Source: Coriobacteriaceae bacterium (GTDB lineage: Bacteria; Actinomycetota; Coriobacteriia; Coriobacteriales; Coriobacteriaceae). Taken from it: a DNA stretch of 64,000 bases. The stretch is from NCBI GenBank assembly GCA_902363125.1, contig CABIZD010000011.1, positions 1-64,000 of the forward strand, in the 5' to 3' direction. The position numbers were made by a program, and so were the translations under genes. A model generated the notes under the pieces. That model was not told the DNA's origin. It ran no database searches and was given only the letters and a program-made list of their open reading frames with translations. Of this stretch, positions 25,555 to 34,202 are shown in pieces (position 1 is the stretch's first letter; each line of letters opens with the position of its first letter).

Positions 25555-27307
25555 GGTCTAGGTATCCTCTCACGTCTGCTTCGTAGTCCTCGATAATCTG
25601 CGGCCCTGCCGCGCTAAATTCAATTACGGTGTCGCCCACCAGGTCAAAGAGCGCCTCGTTGATGCTGTCGACGAGCATGTCCTCGCTCTGCCCCGATTGC
25701 ACTACCGCCGATTCCGCCTGTACTGCGTTGTGCTCGAGCAGCGCGCGGAGATAGGCGTCTGCGGCAGGCGTGAGTTCGTTCGTGGCGTCAGCGGGCGCAA
25801 CAGCTGCGAACGCGGGCGTCGGCGCGAGAAGCGGTGCCACGACACCAAACTGTTCGGTGGATATGGTTGGCTCGTCGGTCTCGTCCTGCCGAATGGGTGC
25901 CGCGACCGCCTCGACAATCGCGTCGGCTACGGGCTCGGCTTCCGGTTGCCCTGAGTCCGCTGCCTCGGCTTCCACAGGTGCGCCGTCCTCGCGCTCTTCG
26001 TCGATCAAAAGCGCTTCGCGCGTTTGCGCAGCGGCGCTCCGAATGTGCCCCAGCTGACTCAGATCGATATCGATCTTGACGGGCTGGTGTACGGCGTCCC
26101 ACGAAAGCCATGCCACAATCTCGTCATCGATAATTTTGGCCAGATATTTGGGGACCTTTTCTTCCTTAAGGGGATGGGCGGGGTCCAGCGCCAGGCGCAG
26201 GCGTTGGTCGCAGGCGCGCATCATTTCACCGAGCTTGCTGCTCTTTTGCCTACTACCGTGGATGCGCATGCATTCCCAAAAGCCGTTTTGGCAACGGTAG
26301 ATATGGATAGGATCCAGGCGATATTCGCAGTCCTCGTGGCGCTCGGGCGCAAAGAATACGGCCGAGGCAAACATGGTGTAGGGCATGGCCGTCTCCTCCC
26401 CAAATAAACTCGCCACGATGCCGGTCTTTCGGTGCGTGTCATAGTAGCGCGCCATGCGGACATACACGGCGCATGCCGCGTGGCGCAGATCGCGGTGGTG
26501 GCTGCGGTCGAGCCGCGAGTTACTTAGGTTGTACGTGGAGAGGGCGTTGATGGCGGCCATGAGTCGCTCCTCGCGCACCTCATCGGGCGGAAGGGGGAGC
26601 GTGGGCTCGGAGGTTTTGCGACGTTTGGGGGTCTGGTCGGACGGTGCCGGTGCCGGTACAAGGTCTCGTGCCGCGCGCCGCAGCTCGATAAGGGCGTTAT
26701 CGAACATGACGGTTTTAGAGTCGCGGAGCAGCTTGGGGTTGAGCCCATGGAATACGGCGTAATCCTGCAACCACACGCGTGCAAACCGATCAATGCCGGG
26801 CTCGAAGGCGCGATAGACATCCCAAAAGGCCTTGATCTTGTTAAAACCGTCGAGCGGGTCATCTACGCCAATGCCGCAAATCAGCTCATAGAGATACAGA
26901 AAGGCAAAGGACGCAGACGTTTCCTCGACGGTTCCGCGGCGCACTTGGGCACGCCAGGTAAAGTAGCCGCGCAGCTGCCGGTCGCTCATGGCGTTGTAGG
27001 TGGGAAAGTACGACTTAAAGGTGCCGTTGTAGGGACAGTCGTCCTCAAAGTCGGCCATCAGCAGGCCCTGGCGGTAAAAAAGCTCGGCTTCCGAAAGCCA
27101 GCGGCCCGCACCGCCCTTGGGGTCATCCTGCCAGCGCGATATCTCGCGCATTTTACGGTACTGGTCGGGGAGGAAATTCTGCATCTGTCGGCCGGTTTTG
27201 AGAATCGGCTCGTCTGCGTAGACTTCATGTGAGAAGCGGGCAGACTGATGGGTCCGGGCCTCGGCCATAATGCGCTCGATGAGCATCTTGATGTCCTGGT
27301 CGGCCAC
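25547..27307 (-). CDS. sngA: TerB-domain protein, Shango SngA
   Basis: 586 residues with a GTG start preceded by GAGGAGG. The N-terminal half carries the TerB-N-type region (about 40-260: FLPDQYRKMREIS, YFTWRAQVRRG, YLYELICGIG) and the C-terminus a TerB-C-like segment after a variable acidic linker (about 430-510). TerB-family domains are linked to tellurite-resistance and phage-defence complexes. It is first in the three-gene operon with the BrxD-like ATPase and Lhr-like helicase, and I take it as the Shango signature component. Confidence 0.8.
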   Translation of the reverse strand: MADQDIKMLIERIMAEARTHQSARFSHEVYADEPILKTGRQMQNFLPDQYRKMREISRWQDDPKGGAGRWLSEAELFYRQGLLMADFEDDCPYNGTFKSYFPTYNAMSDRQLRGYFTWRAQVRRGTVEETSASFAFLYLYELICGIGVDDPLDGFNKIKAFWDVYRAFEPGIDRFARVWLQDYAVFHGLNPKLLRDSKTVMFDNALIELRRAARDLVPAPAPSDQTPKRRKTSEPTLPLPPDEVREERLMAAINALSTYNLSNSRLDRSHHRDLRHAACAVYVRMARYYDTHRKTGIVASLFGEETAMPYTMFASAVFFAPERHEDCEYRLDPIHIYRCQNGFWECMRIHGSRQKSSKLGEMMRACDQRLRLALDPAHPLKEEKVPKYLAKIIDDEIVAWLSWDAVHQPVKIDIDLSQLGHIRSAAAQTREALLIDEEREDGAPVEAEAADSGQPEAEPVADAIVEAVAAPIRQDETDEPTISTEQFGVVAPLLAPTPAFAAVAPADATNELTPAADAYLRALLEHNAVQAESAVVQSGQSEDMLVDSINEALFDLVGDTVIEFSAAGPQIIEDYEADVRGYLDHE

Positions 27308-27394
27308 CGCTCCTCCTCTCGAACGCAGCTACGGTGACCTCATATCATAGCACAGCATCAAACAGGTGTTCGAGATACCGCTGCGTTGATAGAT

Positions 27395-28111
27395 TTAGAA
27401 CAGGAGGGCGTAGATGACGGCGATGACGACGGAGGGGAGCATATTGGCCGTGCGGAAGGTCTGAGGACGGATGAGGTTGACGCCGACGCAGAAGATGAGC
27501 ATGGAGCCTACGAGCGAAAGGCTGTCGAGGGCTGCTGTGGTCATGATGGGGGAGAGCGCGCCGGCAAACAACGTGATCGTCCCCTGGAACACGGCTACGG
27601 GCAGGGCCGAGAAGATGCAGCCGCGTCCGAGCGACGCCGTCATGGTGCAGACGATGATGCAGTCCAGTGCGCCCTTGAGGGCAAGCGTTGACCAGTCGCC
27701 GAGCAGGCCGTCCTGGATCGATCCCACAATTGCCATGGCGCCGATACACACGGTGAGTGAAGTCGAGACAAAAGCGTTGGTGAACTCGTTATCGCCCTCA
27801 CTGCCGGTCTTGCGCTTGAGCCATTCGCCAAGGTTCTCGATGGCGGCTTCCAAGTTGACGGCCTCGCCGATGAGCGAACCGAGCGCAAATGAGACGATGA
27901 GCATGGTGGTGCCGGTGGTCGCTAGCGCCTTCCCATCGATAAGGAGCATCTTTTGCATGGTGCCGCCAAGGCCGATAAACAGGACGCACAGCCCCGATGC
28001 TTTCATGAGCGTGTCTTGGATGCGCGGTGTGATGAAGCGGCCGCCCGCTAATCCCAAAAGACCGCCCGCAACTAAAAGCACAACGTTGATGATTGTTCCC
28101 AAGCCCGGCAT
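27395..28111 (-). CDS. DUF554 family membrane protein
   Basis: About 238 residues with six to seven predicted membrane helices and the DUF554 opening PGLGTIINVVLLVAGGLLG, plus FIGLGGTMQ. The family is of unknown function (YdfK-like); a transport role is suspected only from topology. AGGAGGG before the ATG at 28111 settles the start over an upstream in-frame codon. It stands alone between the Shango operon and the surface-protein cluster. Confidence 0.88.
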   Translation of the reverse strand: MPGLGTIINVVLLVAGGLLGLAGGRFITPRIQDTLMKASGLCVLFIGLGGTMQKMLLIDGKALATTGTTMLIVSFALGSLIGEAVNLEAAIENLGEWLKRKTGSEGDNEFTNAFVSTSLTVCIGAMAIVGSIQDGLLGDWSTLALKGALDCIIVCTMTASLGRGCIFSALPVAVFQGTITLFAGALSPIMTTAALDSLSLVGSMLIFCVGVNLIRPQTFRTANMLPSVVIAVIYALLF

Positions 28112-28229
28112 GAGCCCTCCTGTATTGATGCCAACGTGGCAATCGTAGCAGAACGAAATGCGAGGCACATCGCGACTCATCTAATACGTTATATAAGTGG
28201 TGTTAGGAATGATGTGCAGCATTTAAGCC

Positions 28230-29660
28230 TCAGGTGGTTGTCGGGACATAGGGATAGTATTCAAAGCGCAGTGTCATAAGCCGCTGTGGGGATTCAATAG
28301 CCGCGGCGATGATATTGGCATCGCGGGCACGATCAAACCCTTCGAGTTCGATCTGATACGAGACGTCTTGCATAATGTCCAGACGTCGCCAGGCTAGGAG
28401 TGTGTCACCATCGAATTCCAAGGTCTTGCCTCCGTCTGGAGCAACGGCGTATAGACGCAGCTTGGCGGTGGTTGCAGGGTCGACAACCGTGACCTTTTTA
28501 ATTTCGTTTCGAGTATTCTTGGCGCCCAACAAGGTGAGCAGTGTTGGGGCCACGACCTCGCCCGATGGCAAAAAGACGACTTCGATGGATTCGGGAAATG
28601 CGATGATAGCCGACTTGCGGACGGGCTGATTGGCGGCGGCAACTTCGATGTTCGCAGCGTCGATGACCTCTGTGTGGTCGAGCGCGGCAAGCACGCAGCA
28701 GTTACCTTCATCGATCTCTTGAGGATCAGCAAGCCCCAGACTGTCTGCGAGCTCGGGATCGTTTGAATCGGTAGCGGGCCCATTCGGTGCTTCGAAAGAA
28801 GCTGGGACGCTGTTTGTCGGCGACGGCGTGTCGCCCGCACCTGCTTCTTTGTCCGCGCTCTCTTCTTGTATGGTTGCGTTGATGGGTTCGTCGTTTGAGG
28901 GGAGCGTCTTGGCGTCAAGCGCGGAAGGAAGAATTCCGATGGCTCCGGATCCGTTCCACTCCATTTCGAGAAGCGCCGGGTCGGCAAGAATGCGTTGCCT
29001 GCTTTGCGCGTGGGCATCGATTTCAATAGGGCCTGCCTCTATCCCTCGTGTAAGGCTGAGTGATCCGGCTGGCTTCTCGAAATGAGCGTCTGTGTCTTTG
29101 GTGCTGACGGCGTAGAACAGCAGGGACGCTTCTCCCGCCGCGATGGCATCGGTACCGGCTTTGGTCAGCCGCAACGATGCCGTGAATGAGAGGGTGGGCT
29201 GCGCATCATCTGCATTCGCGGCGGCGCAGCCCAGACATATACCGCCTCCTTTCTCAAAAAACGTACCGTCGAAGGCGACCTTCGCTCCGTTCGCCGAGTC
29301 ATCGACCGAAGCGATGTCGATGCGCAGCTCTAAATTGCATGGATCGCCATCCGCATCGAGCACAACCGAGCGCCACGTGCAGACGGCGCACCCCGCCTGG
29401 GAGCCGTTTGCCTTGTTCGAACGCTTGATATCCACGACTATCGAGCCGTCCGTATTACGACGAAGGCATCCCGAGGTTGAGATTGCGGCTTGTGCGATCG
29501 AAAAACGCTTACACGCAATGGCACTCGACGGATTTGGTGCGGAGCTTAGAGCTGCTGGTAAGGAGTCTGCCATGACGGGAGTCGCCCAAGCGGCGACGGG
29601 CGTTCCGGTTGCGAGCGCGCCGCAGAGTGCGACGACGGGCAAAAGGTTCTTTGATGCCAT
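28230..29660 (-). CDS. Secreted protein of unknown function
   Basis: 476 residues. A signal peptide (LLPVVALCGALATGTPVAAWA) is followed by a region with paired cysteines (ACKRF, GCLRR, CAVCTW, CLGCAA), an acidic Pro/Ser/Asp-rich linker near 270-330, and a C-terminal beta-rich part. No known domain or anchor motif is recognised. It is the last gene of a minus-strand cluster of exported proteins and presumably acts outside the cell with its neighbours. Confidence 0.7.
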   Translation of the reverse strand: MASKNLLPVVALCGALATGTPVAAWATPVMADSLPAALSSAPNPSSAIACKRFSIAQAAISTSGCLRRNTDGSIVVDIKRSNKANGSQAGCAVCTWRSVVLDADGDPCNLELRIDIASVDDSANGAKVAFDGTFFEKGGGICLGCAAANADDAQPTLSFTASLRLTKAGTDAIAAGEASLLFYAVSTKDTDAHFEKPAGSLSLTRGIEAGPIEIDAHAQSRQRILADPALLEMEWNGSGAIGILPSALDAKTLPSNDEPINATIQEESADKEAGAGDTPSPTNSVPASFEAPNGPATDSNDPELADSLGLADPQEIDEGNCCVLAALDHTEVIDAANIEVAAANQPVRKSAIIAFPESIEVVFLPSGEVVAPTLLTLLGAKNTRNEIKKVTVVDPATTAKLRLYAVAPDGGKTLEFDGDTLLAWRRLDIMQDVSYQIELEGFDRARDANIIAAAIESPQRLMTLRFEYYPYVPTTT

Positions 29661-29678
29661 GGGGTCTCCTTAGCTAAT

Positions 29679-29960
29679 TTAGTGCGGCCTGTCCGTGTTT
29701 TGTTTCTGGCTGCGTTTGATGTGCAGACCGAGGCCGGCGGTCCCCGCGCCTGCTGCTGTGGCGCCTGCTGCCAAGAGCCATCGTCTGTCGCCTGTCTGCG
29801 CCAACGGTTCCTCGCGGTCGCCGCGGTCGAGCTCCGAGAGGTCGACCGTCACTTGCGTGGCGGCCTGCGCCTGTTCTTGCTGGGCAAAGGCCATGGCTGG
29901 CCCAAACGCTAGGATGCTGACGGCGGCGGCCAGGGCGACAGCCTTATGCCGTGTGCGCAC
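29679..29960 (-). CDS. Small sortase-type surface protein (LAQTGD)
   Basis: About 93 residues: signal peptide (HKAVALAAAVSILAFGPAMAFA), a short linker, then LAQTGD followed by a hydrophobic helix and a basic tail (KRSQK), the layout of a cell-wall sorting signal with LAxTG in place of LPxTG. The start is uncertain: a GTG at 29960 gives a clean signal peptide, a TTG at 29990 gives a longer n-region. It overlaps the end of the upstream gene. No sortase gene is in the window. Confidence 0.65.
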   Translation of the reverse strand: MRTRHKAVALAAAVSILAFGPAMAFAQQEQAQAATQVTVDLSELDRGDREEPLAQTGDRRWLLAAGATAAGAGTAGLGLHIKRSQKQNTDRPH

Positions 29961-30543
29961 CGGGCTCGACCGTCCAGGTGATCGTTGCAACCTGATCGCC
30001 TTCGCCGGTTACGCGGAAGATGTCGCGCGTGACGCGGGCGACGTTTCCGCTTGTCTTGAGCTTAATTTTGTCCTTGCCGCCGGCAATGCCCTGGTAGCCC
30101 ATGTCGAAGGCTGCATTCTTGGAAAGATCGAGGCCCGTCCCCTGCATTGCGGCGCTGGCGTTCTGGAGCGCGCCGTCGGGGCCAACCTTAAAGTCGATGG
30201 AGTTCTGTGCGGTTCCGGCTTTGGCGTCGGCAGCAATGGTCCAGGTGTTCATGGCGTCGATCTTCATGTTGGTGACATGGATGCCGTAGGCCGAATGATT
30301 GTCGATGGTGGTCGCGTCTTCTGAGGGGCCCTGAAGCGTGCCGTCGGCCTTGGCGACGAAGGGAATAACCGTCGGAACTTTGAACTCAACGTTGTCGATC
30401 TCGGTCCTGACCATTACTTTCGTGGTTCCAACGCGCCCGGCTGCCATAGCTGGCGTCGGGGCGGCGCCCATTGCGAGCGCGAGCGCGAGCCCTGCGCCCA
30501 CGACGAGCGCTCTGGCTCCGTTCATGTTCCTGGTGATGTCCAT
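29944..30543 (-). CDS. Secreted protein, possibly WxL-like
   Basis: 199 residues with signal peptide ending AMA|AG. The remainder is beta-rich, with NTWTIAAD in the middle and ATITWTVEPG at the C-terminus; two W-T-aliphatic motifs in these places resemble the paired motifs of WxL cell-wall binding domains, but the match is weak. AAAGGA before the ATG. It overlaps the small LAQTGD protein gene, so their products are likely made together. Confidence 0.6.
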   Translation of the reverse strand: MDITRNMNGARALVVGAGLALALAMGAAPTPAMAAGRVGTTKVMVRTEIDNVEFKVPTVIPFVAKADGTLQGPSEDATTIDNHSAYGIHVTNMKIDAMNTWTIAADAKAGTAQNSIDFKVGPDGALQNASAAMQGTGLDLSKNAAFDMGYQGIAGGKDKIKLKTSGNVARVTRDIFRVTGEGDQVATITWTVEPGAHTA

Positions 30544-30633
30544 GGTCGTTCCTTTCTATTCGCCGCGGGCCGTCCCCGCGATGATTGGACGAATGCTGGT
30601 GAATTGCGTGCGGTGCCGCGTCGGCCGGAAAAG

Positions 30634-31143
30634 CTAGTTCTCGGCTTGCTCAACCCGCACCTTGACACGTGTCGGATTGCCGTGGCTGTCGAGGGTCTTG
30701 GCATCGAGTGCCTGGATCTCGATGTACGCCTCGCCTTCTTTGATGTCGCCGGCGGGGCACGTTTCGATTGTCTTGCCGGTCTCGACCACACCGGATTCGT
30801 ACATGGTCTCGTCGTTTTGGATGACGCGGAATCGCTGGGGAAATTTATTGTCTTGGACGTTTTGCACGTTGACGCGCAGCTTGCCGTCCTCCTGCAGCTG
30901 AGCGACCGGTGCGACCGAAATCGTCATCATGTTGTCGCGGACGATGGCGTCGAGCTCATCTTGGATTTCCTGACGCGTTTTGCCCTCGGCCGTCGTAACC
31001 GAAGCGCCCGCCTCGGGTACGGGCTGCGACTGCCAAGCGTATAGTCCTACGGCGACAAGGGCACAGACGATGGCCAAACAGGCAAGGATGAGCTTCTTGT
31101 GACGACCCAGGCCTGCAAAGTGGGGTGGCTTCTTCGCGCTCAT
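30634..31143 (-). CDS. Membrane-anchored extracellular protein
   Basis: 169 residues: a basic N-terminus, one transmembrane helix (about 18-38, LILACLAIVCALVAVGLYAW), then an extracellular domain of alternating strands that contains a TCPAGD segment and ends in RVKVRVEQ. No named domain is recognised; an Ig-like or beta-sandwich fold is a guess. The ATG at 31143 overlaps the TGA of the upstream 98-residue gene (ATGA), so the two are translationally coupled. Confidence 0.7.
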   Translation of the reverse strand: MSAKKPPHFAGLGRHKKLILACLAIVCALVAVGLYAWQSQPVPEAGASVTTAEGKTRQEIQDELDAIVRDNMMTISVAPVAQLQEDGKLRVNVQNVQDNKFPQRFRVIQNDETMYESGVVETGKTIETCPAGDIKEGEAYIEIQALDAKTLDSHGNPTRVKVRVEQAEN

Positions 31144-31436
31144 GCGGCATCCTTGGCGGTATAGATGCGCGCAAAGGTGGACGGGTTCGCTCCAAAGAGC
31201 ATGTGAAGCATCAGGCGGCGTGAGTAGACAAGCTCGTCGAAGTCGGGAGGGAGCTCGATGTCGTGGATATGCGCGATGCGGTGGGCGAGCGCCGAGAACG
31301 ACTCGGGGTCGCAGATCACATCGGTGGTAACGTGGTAGACCGTCGTATCGGGGAATGCCTCTTCGTCGAAAGGCAGGAGATGGGGATCGTCGTCGACTTC
31401 GATGACGATGCCGTACTGGGGCCAGTAATATGCCAT
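31140..31436 (-). CDS. Small cytosolic protein, possible degenerate nuclease fold
   Basis: 98 residues with no signal peptide. A strong AGGGAGG site precedes the ATG. YYWPQYGIVIEVDDDPH followed by YHVTTDVICDPESFSALAHRIA is reminiscent of the second half of DUF559/Vsr-type domains, but the first half is absent, so it may be a remnant adopted for another use. It is the first gene of the exported-protein cluster and may regulate or couple to it. Confidence 0.55.
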   Translation of the reverse strand: MAYYWPQYGIVIEVDDDPHLLPFDEEAFPDTTVYHVTTDVICDPESFSALAHRIAHIHDIELPPDFDELVYSRRLMLHMLFGANPSTFARIYTAKDAA

Positions 31437-31782
31437 GGGAACCTCCCTGCTTCTGGGGCCAAAACTTCTGTCGGTTTTGGCTGTCGATGCCGACGGTATC
31501 AGCCACTACTTGACCAATTGCTGACCAAATGCTTGACGGATTGGTGTCTCCGCAGGTAAAAGGCGGCAAAAAATACTCCAACTTTTTTCAAGCGACAATC
31601 GCGCGGTCGGCGACGGCGGGGCCATATGTGTCAAAAGCATCGTCTGCCGAGGAAATCAAGCCGCTCGCCGAATTGCACGAACGTAAAAATCGCCAATTAT
31701 GGAGACGGTCTCGAACACGTCGACGAAACGATGCGGTAACATCTCCCTGCAAACACTGTAGTTAGCTAAAGGGGGAGTTCGC
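31437..31782. promoter_or_regulatory. Divergent intergenic control region
   Basis: 346 bp between the surface cluster (minus) and the dehydrogenase-Etf operon (plus). It holds phased TGACCAA repeats at 31511-31517 and 31522-31528 with a related TTGACGG at 31533-31539 (11-12 bp step), and a possible plus-strand promoter TTGCAC-16-AATTAT (31673-31700). No credible gene is seen. Confidence 0.4.
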
Positions 31783-33384
31783 GTGTCTGCAACCATCAAA
31801 CCCTTCACCGACGAGTTCGAAGAGTATGGTCGCGATGAGTCTCGCGCATCGGGCGAGGCCTCGAGCATCTCGTTTCCGACAACGGAAGACGAGGTCCGTG
31901 CCATTTTGGAAAAGCTCCATGCCGAGCGTGTCCCGGTAACGGTTCAGGGCGCCCGAACCGGCCTTGCCGCCGGTGCCGTGCCCCACGGCGGGCATATCCT
32001 CAATACTTCCCGTATGAATCGCTACTTGGGCCTTCGCCGCGATGAACAAGGCCAATTTCTGCTGCGCGTGGAGCCGGGCGTTGTGCTCTCGGAGCTGCGC
32101 AAGCAGCTGAGCAAGAAGGTGCTGCCGACTGCTGGTTGGGACCAGGCATCGCTTGAGGCCTACGAGGAGTTCCAAGAGGCCCCCGAGCAGTTCTTTCCCA
32201 CCGATCCCACCGAGGCATCTGCCTGTCTGGGCGGCATGGCGCCATGTAACGCCTCTGGTGCCCGCAGCTACGCCTACGGTCCCATGCGCCCACATATCAC
32301 GGGACTCCACGTCGCGCTGGCTGATGGCGATTTGCTTGAGCTTCAGCGCGGCGAGGCTTTTGCCCAGGGCCGCCACCTGTCGCTCGTGACGGCAGTGGGC
32401 CGTACGCTCGAGCTCGATCTTCCCGGCTATACCATGCCCAAGACAAAAAATGCCTCAGGCTATTTCGTTGCGGACGAAATGGACGCCATCGACCTCTTTA
32501 TCGGTGCTTGCGGCACGCTCGGCGTTATCACCGAGCTCGAGATTGCCCTGCAGGCGGCGCCTGCGGTCGTTTGGGGTGTGAGCTGCTTTTTCAATAGCGA
32601 AGACAAGGCCGTGTCCTTTACCGATTCCATGCGTCCCGTCCTGTCCCATGCGGCTGCCATCGAGTACTTCGACGCTGGCGCCCTGGATATTCTACGTCGC
32701 CAGCGCGAGCAGTCGACGGCGTTTGCCTCGCTGCCGGCGCTCGACAAAGAGGCCAAGGTCTGTGTCTACGTGGAGCTCGACTGCGATGACGAGGCCCAGG
32801 CGACCGAGGAACTGTACCACCTGGGATGGGTGCTCGAGTTTGCGGGTGGCCGCGACGATGCGACATGGGTCGCGCGCACCGAGGTTGATCGCGAGTGCCA
32901 GCGGTTCTTCCGCCATGCGGTCCCCGAGAGCGTCAACATGCTTATCGACGAGCGTCGCCGCACGGATCCCACCATCACCAAACTGGGTTCGGACATGTCG
33001 GTGCCCAATGCACGCCTTGCCGATGTCGTGGCCCTCTATCGCCGCACACTGGCCGAAAGCGGGCTTGAATCTGCTGCCTGGGGGCACATCGGTAACAACC
33101 ATCTGCATGTGAACATCCTGCCGCGCGATGCGCAGGACTACCGTCGCGGTGGCGAGCTGTTTGCCCAGTGGGCTGCGGAGGTAACGGCTATGGGCGGTGC
33201 CGTTTCTGCCGAGCACGGCGTCGGCAAGATCAAGGCGGGCTTCTTAGAGACGATGTACGGTCACGAGGCCATGGTCGAGTCGGCGCGGCTCAAGCTCCAG
33301 CTCGATCCCGACGGGCAGCTGGGTCGCGGCAACCTGTTTTCGGAGAAGCTCTTGGATGAGCTCGTCCAGAAAGGGGGCGCGTGA
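31783..33384 (+). CDS. lctD: FAD-linked 2-hydroxyacid (lactate/glycolate) dehydrogenase
   Basis: 533 residues, GTG start with AGGGGGAG. An N-terminal FAD_binding_4 (PCMH) domain (FPTTEDEVRAIL, VPVTVQGARTGLAAG, CLGGMAPCNASG) is followed by a GlcD-type C-terminal domain with GHIGNNHLHVNILP and HGVGKIKAGFL. It is followed by EtfB and ferredoxin-EtfA genes, the composition of the Acetobacterium electron-confurcating lactate dehydrogenase (LctBCD). It most likely oxidises D-lactate or a related hydroxyacid. The substrate is inferred from context. Confidence 0.85.
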   Translation: MSATIKPFTDEFEEYGRDESRASGEASSISFPTTEDEVRAILEKLHAERVPVTVQGARTGLAAGAVPHGGHILNTSRMNRYLGLRRDEQGQFLLRVEPGVVLSELRKQLSKKVLPTAGWDQASLEAYEEFQEAPEQFFPTDPTEASACLGGMAPCNASGARSYAYGPMRPHITGLHVALADGDLLELQRGEAFAQGRHLSLVTAVGRTLELDLPGYTMPKTKNASGYFVADEMDAIDLFIGACGTLGVITELEIALQAAPAVVWGVSCFFNSEDKAVSFTDSMRPVLSHAAAIEYFDAGALDILRRQREQSTAFASLPALDKEAKVCVYVELDCDDEAQATEELYHLGWVLEFAGGRDDATWVARTEVDRECQRFFRHAVPESVNMLIDERRRTDPTITKLGSDMSVPNARLADVVALYRRTLAESGLESAAWGHIGNNHLHVNILPRDAQDYRRGGELFAQWAAEVTAMGGAVSAEHGVGKIKAGFLETMYGHEAMVESARLKLQLDPDGQLGRGNLFSEKLLDELVQKGGA

Positions 33385-33386
33385 AG

Positions 33387-34202
33387 ATGAGCGATTTCCA
33401 TATGGTGGTGTGCGTCAAGGCCGTGCCGGGCAGCACCGAGGTCAAGATGGACCCCAAGACCAATACCATCGTGCGCGATGGCAAGCAGGCGGTCATTAAT
33501 CCCTTTGATGCGAGCGCTTTGGAATGCGCGCTGGCGCTGAAGGACGACTTTATCGGCTTTGGCATGGATGTGCGCGTGACGGTGGTGTCGATGGGCATCC
33601 CCGCGACCGAGTCGCTGCTGCGCGACTGCATCGCCCGAGGCGCCGACGACGCGCTGCTGCTGACCGATCGCGCCTTTGCAGGTGCCGATACCCTGGCGAC
33701 CACCTATGCTCTCAAATGCGGCATCGAGGCGCTCGACGAGGACTTCGACCTGCTCATCTGCGGCAAGATGGCGGTGGATGGCGATACGGCCCAGATTGGT
33801 CCCGAGCTTGCCGGTGCCTTTGAGATTCCCTGCGTGACCGACGTGAGTTGCGTGCAGAGCGCGGGCTTTACGACCTGTGGCTCGCTGGCGCTCATTCACG
33901 GATGCGATGCCGGCGAGGAGACGGTGTATCTTGAGATGCCGTGCGCGATGACGACTGCCAAGGAGATTGGCCAGTTGCGTATGCCGAGTATTGCCGGTAT
34001 TCGCGCGGCGGAGGAGGCGGACGTGCGCGTGGTCAGTGCCGCCGACGTGAACGCCGACCCCGCGCGTTGCGGTCTTGCCGGGTCGCCGACACAGGTCGTG
34101 CGCTCGTTTGTGCCCGACCGTGACCAAACGTGCGAGGCCGTTGAGGGAACGGCGTCCGAGCAGGCGGTAAAACTTGCCAAGATTATCGAGGGGATGGCAT
34201 AG
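33387..34202 (+). CDS. etfB: Electron transfer flavoprotein beta subunit
   Basis: About 271 residues, EtfB/FixA family. The CVKAVPGSTEVKMDP opening, the NPFDASALECAL segment and DGDTAQIGPELA (nucleotide-binding loop of bifurcating EtfB types) are visible. The start ATG 33387 lies just past the dehydrogenase stop with AGGGGG at 9 nt. With EtfA it should hold two FADs and pass electrons between the dehydrogenase, ferredoxin and NAD. Confidence 0.9.
   Translation: MSDFHMVVCVKAVPGSTEVKMDPKTNTIVRDGKQAVINPFDASALECALALKDDFIGFGMDVRVTVVSMGIPATESLLRDCIARGADDALLLTDRAFAGADTLATTYALKCGIEALDEDFDLLICGKMAVDGDTAQIGPELAGAFEIPCVTDVSCVQSAGFTTCGSLALIHGCDAGEETVYLEMPCAMTTAKEIGQLRMPSIAGIRAAEEADVRVVSAADVNADPARCGLAGSPTQVVRSFVPDRDQTCEAVEGTASEQAVKLAKIIEGMA

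Noticed and set aside
21689..27307. BREX system
   Set aside because: BrxD-like and BrxHI-like genes are present but PglZ, PglX and BrxC-type genes are absent; TerB partner points to Shango.
30634..31581. A longer 315-residue form of the anchored surface protein
   Set aside because: The N-terminal part is a shadow of the upstream 98-residue gene; the ATG at 31143 gives a clean membrane anchor and ATGA coupling.
31529..31765. A 78-codon frame upstream of the lactate dehydrogenase gene
   Set aside because: No ribosome site, biased composition, and it covers the likely promoter.
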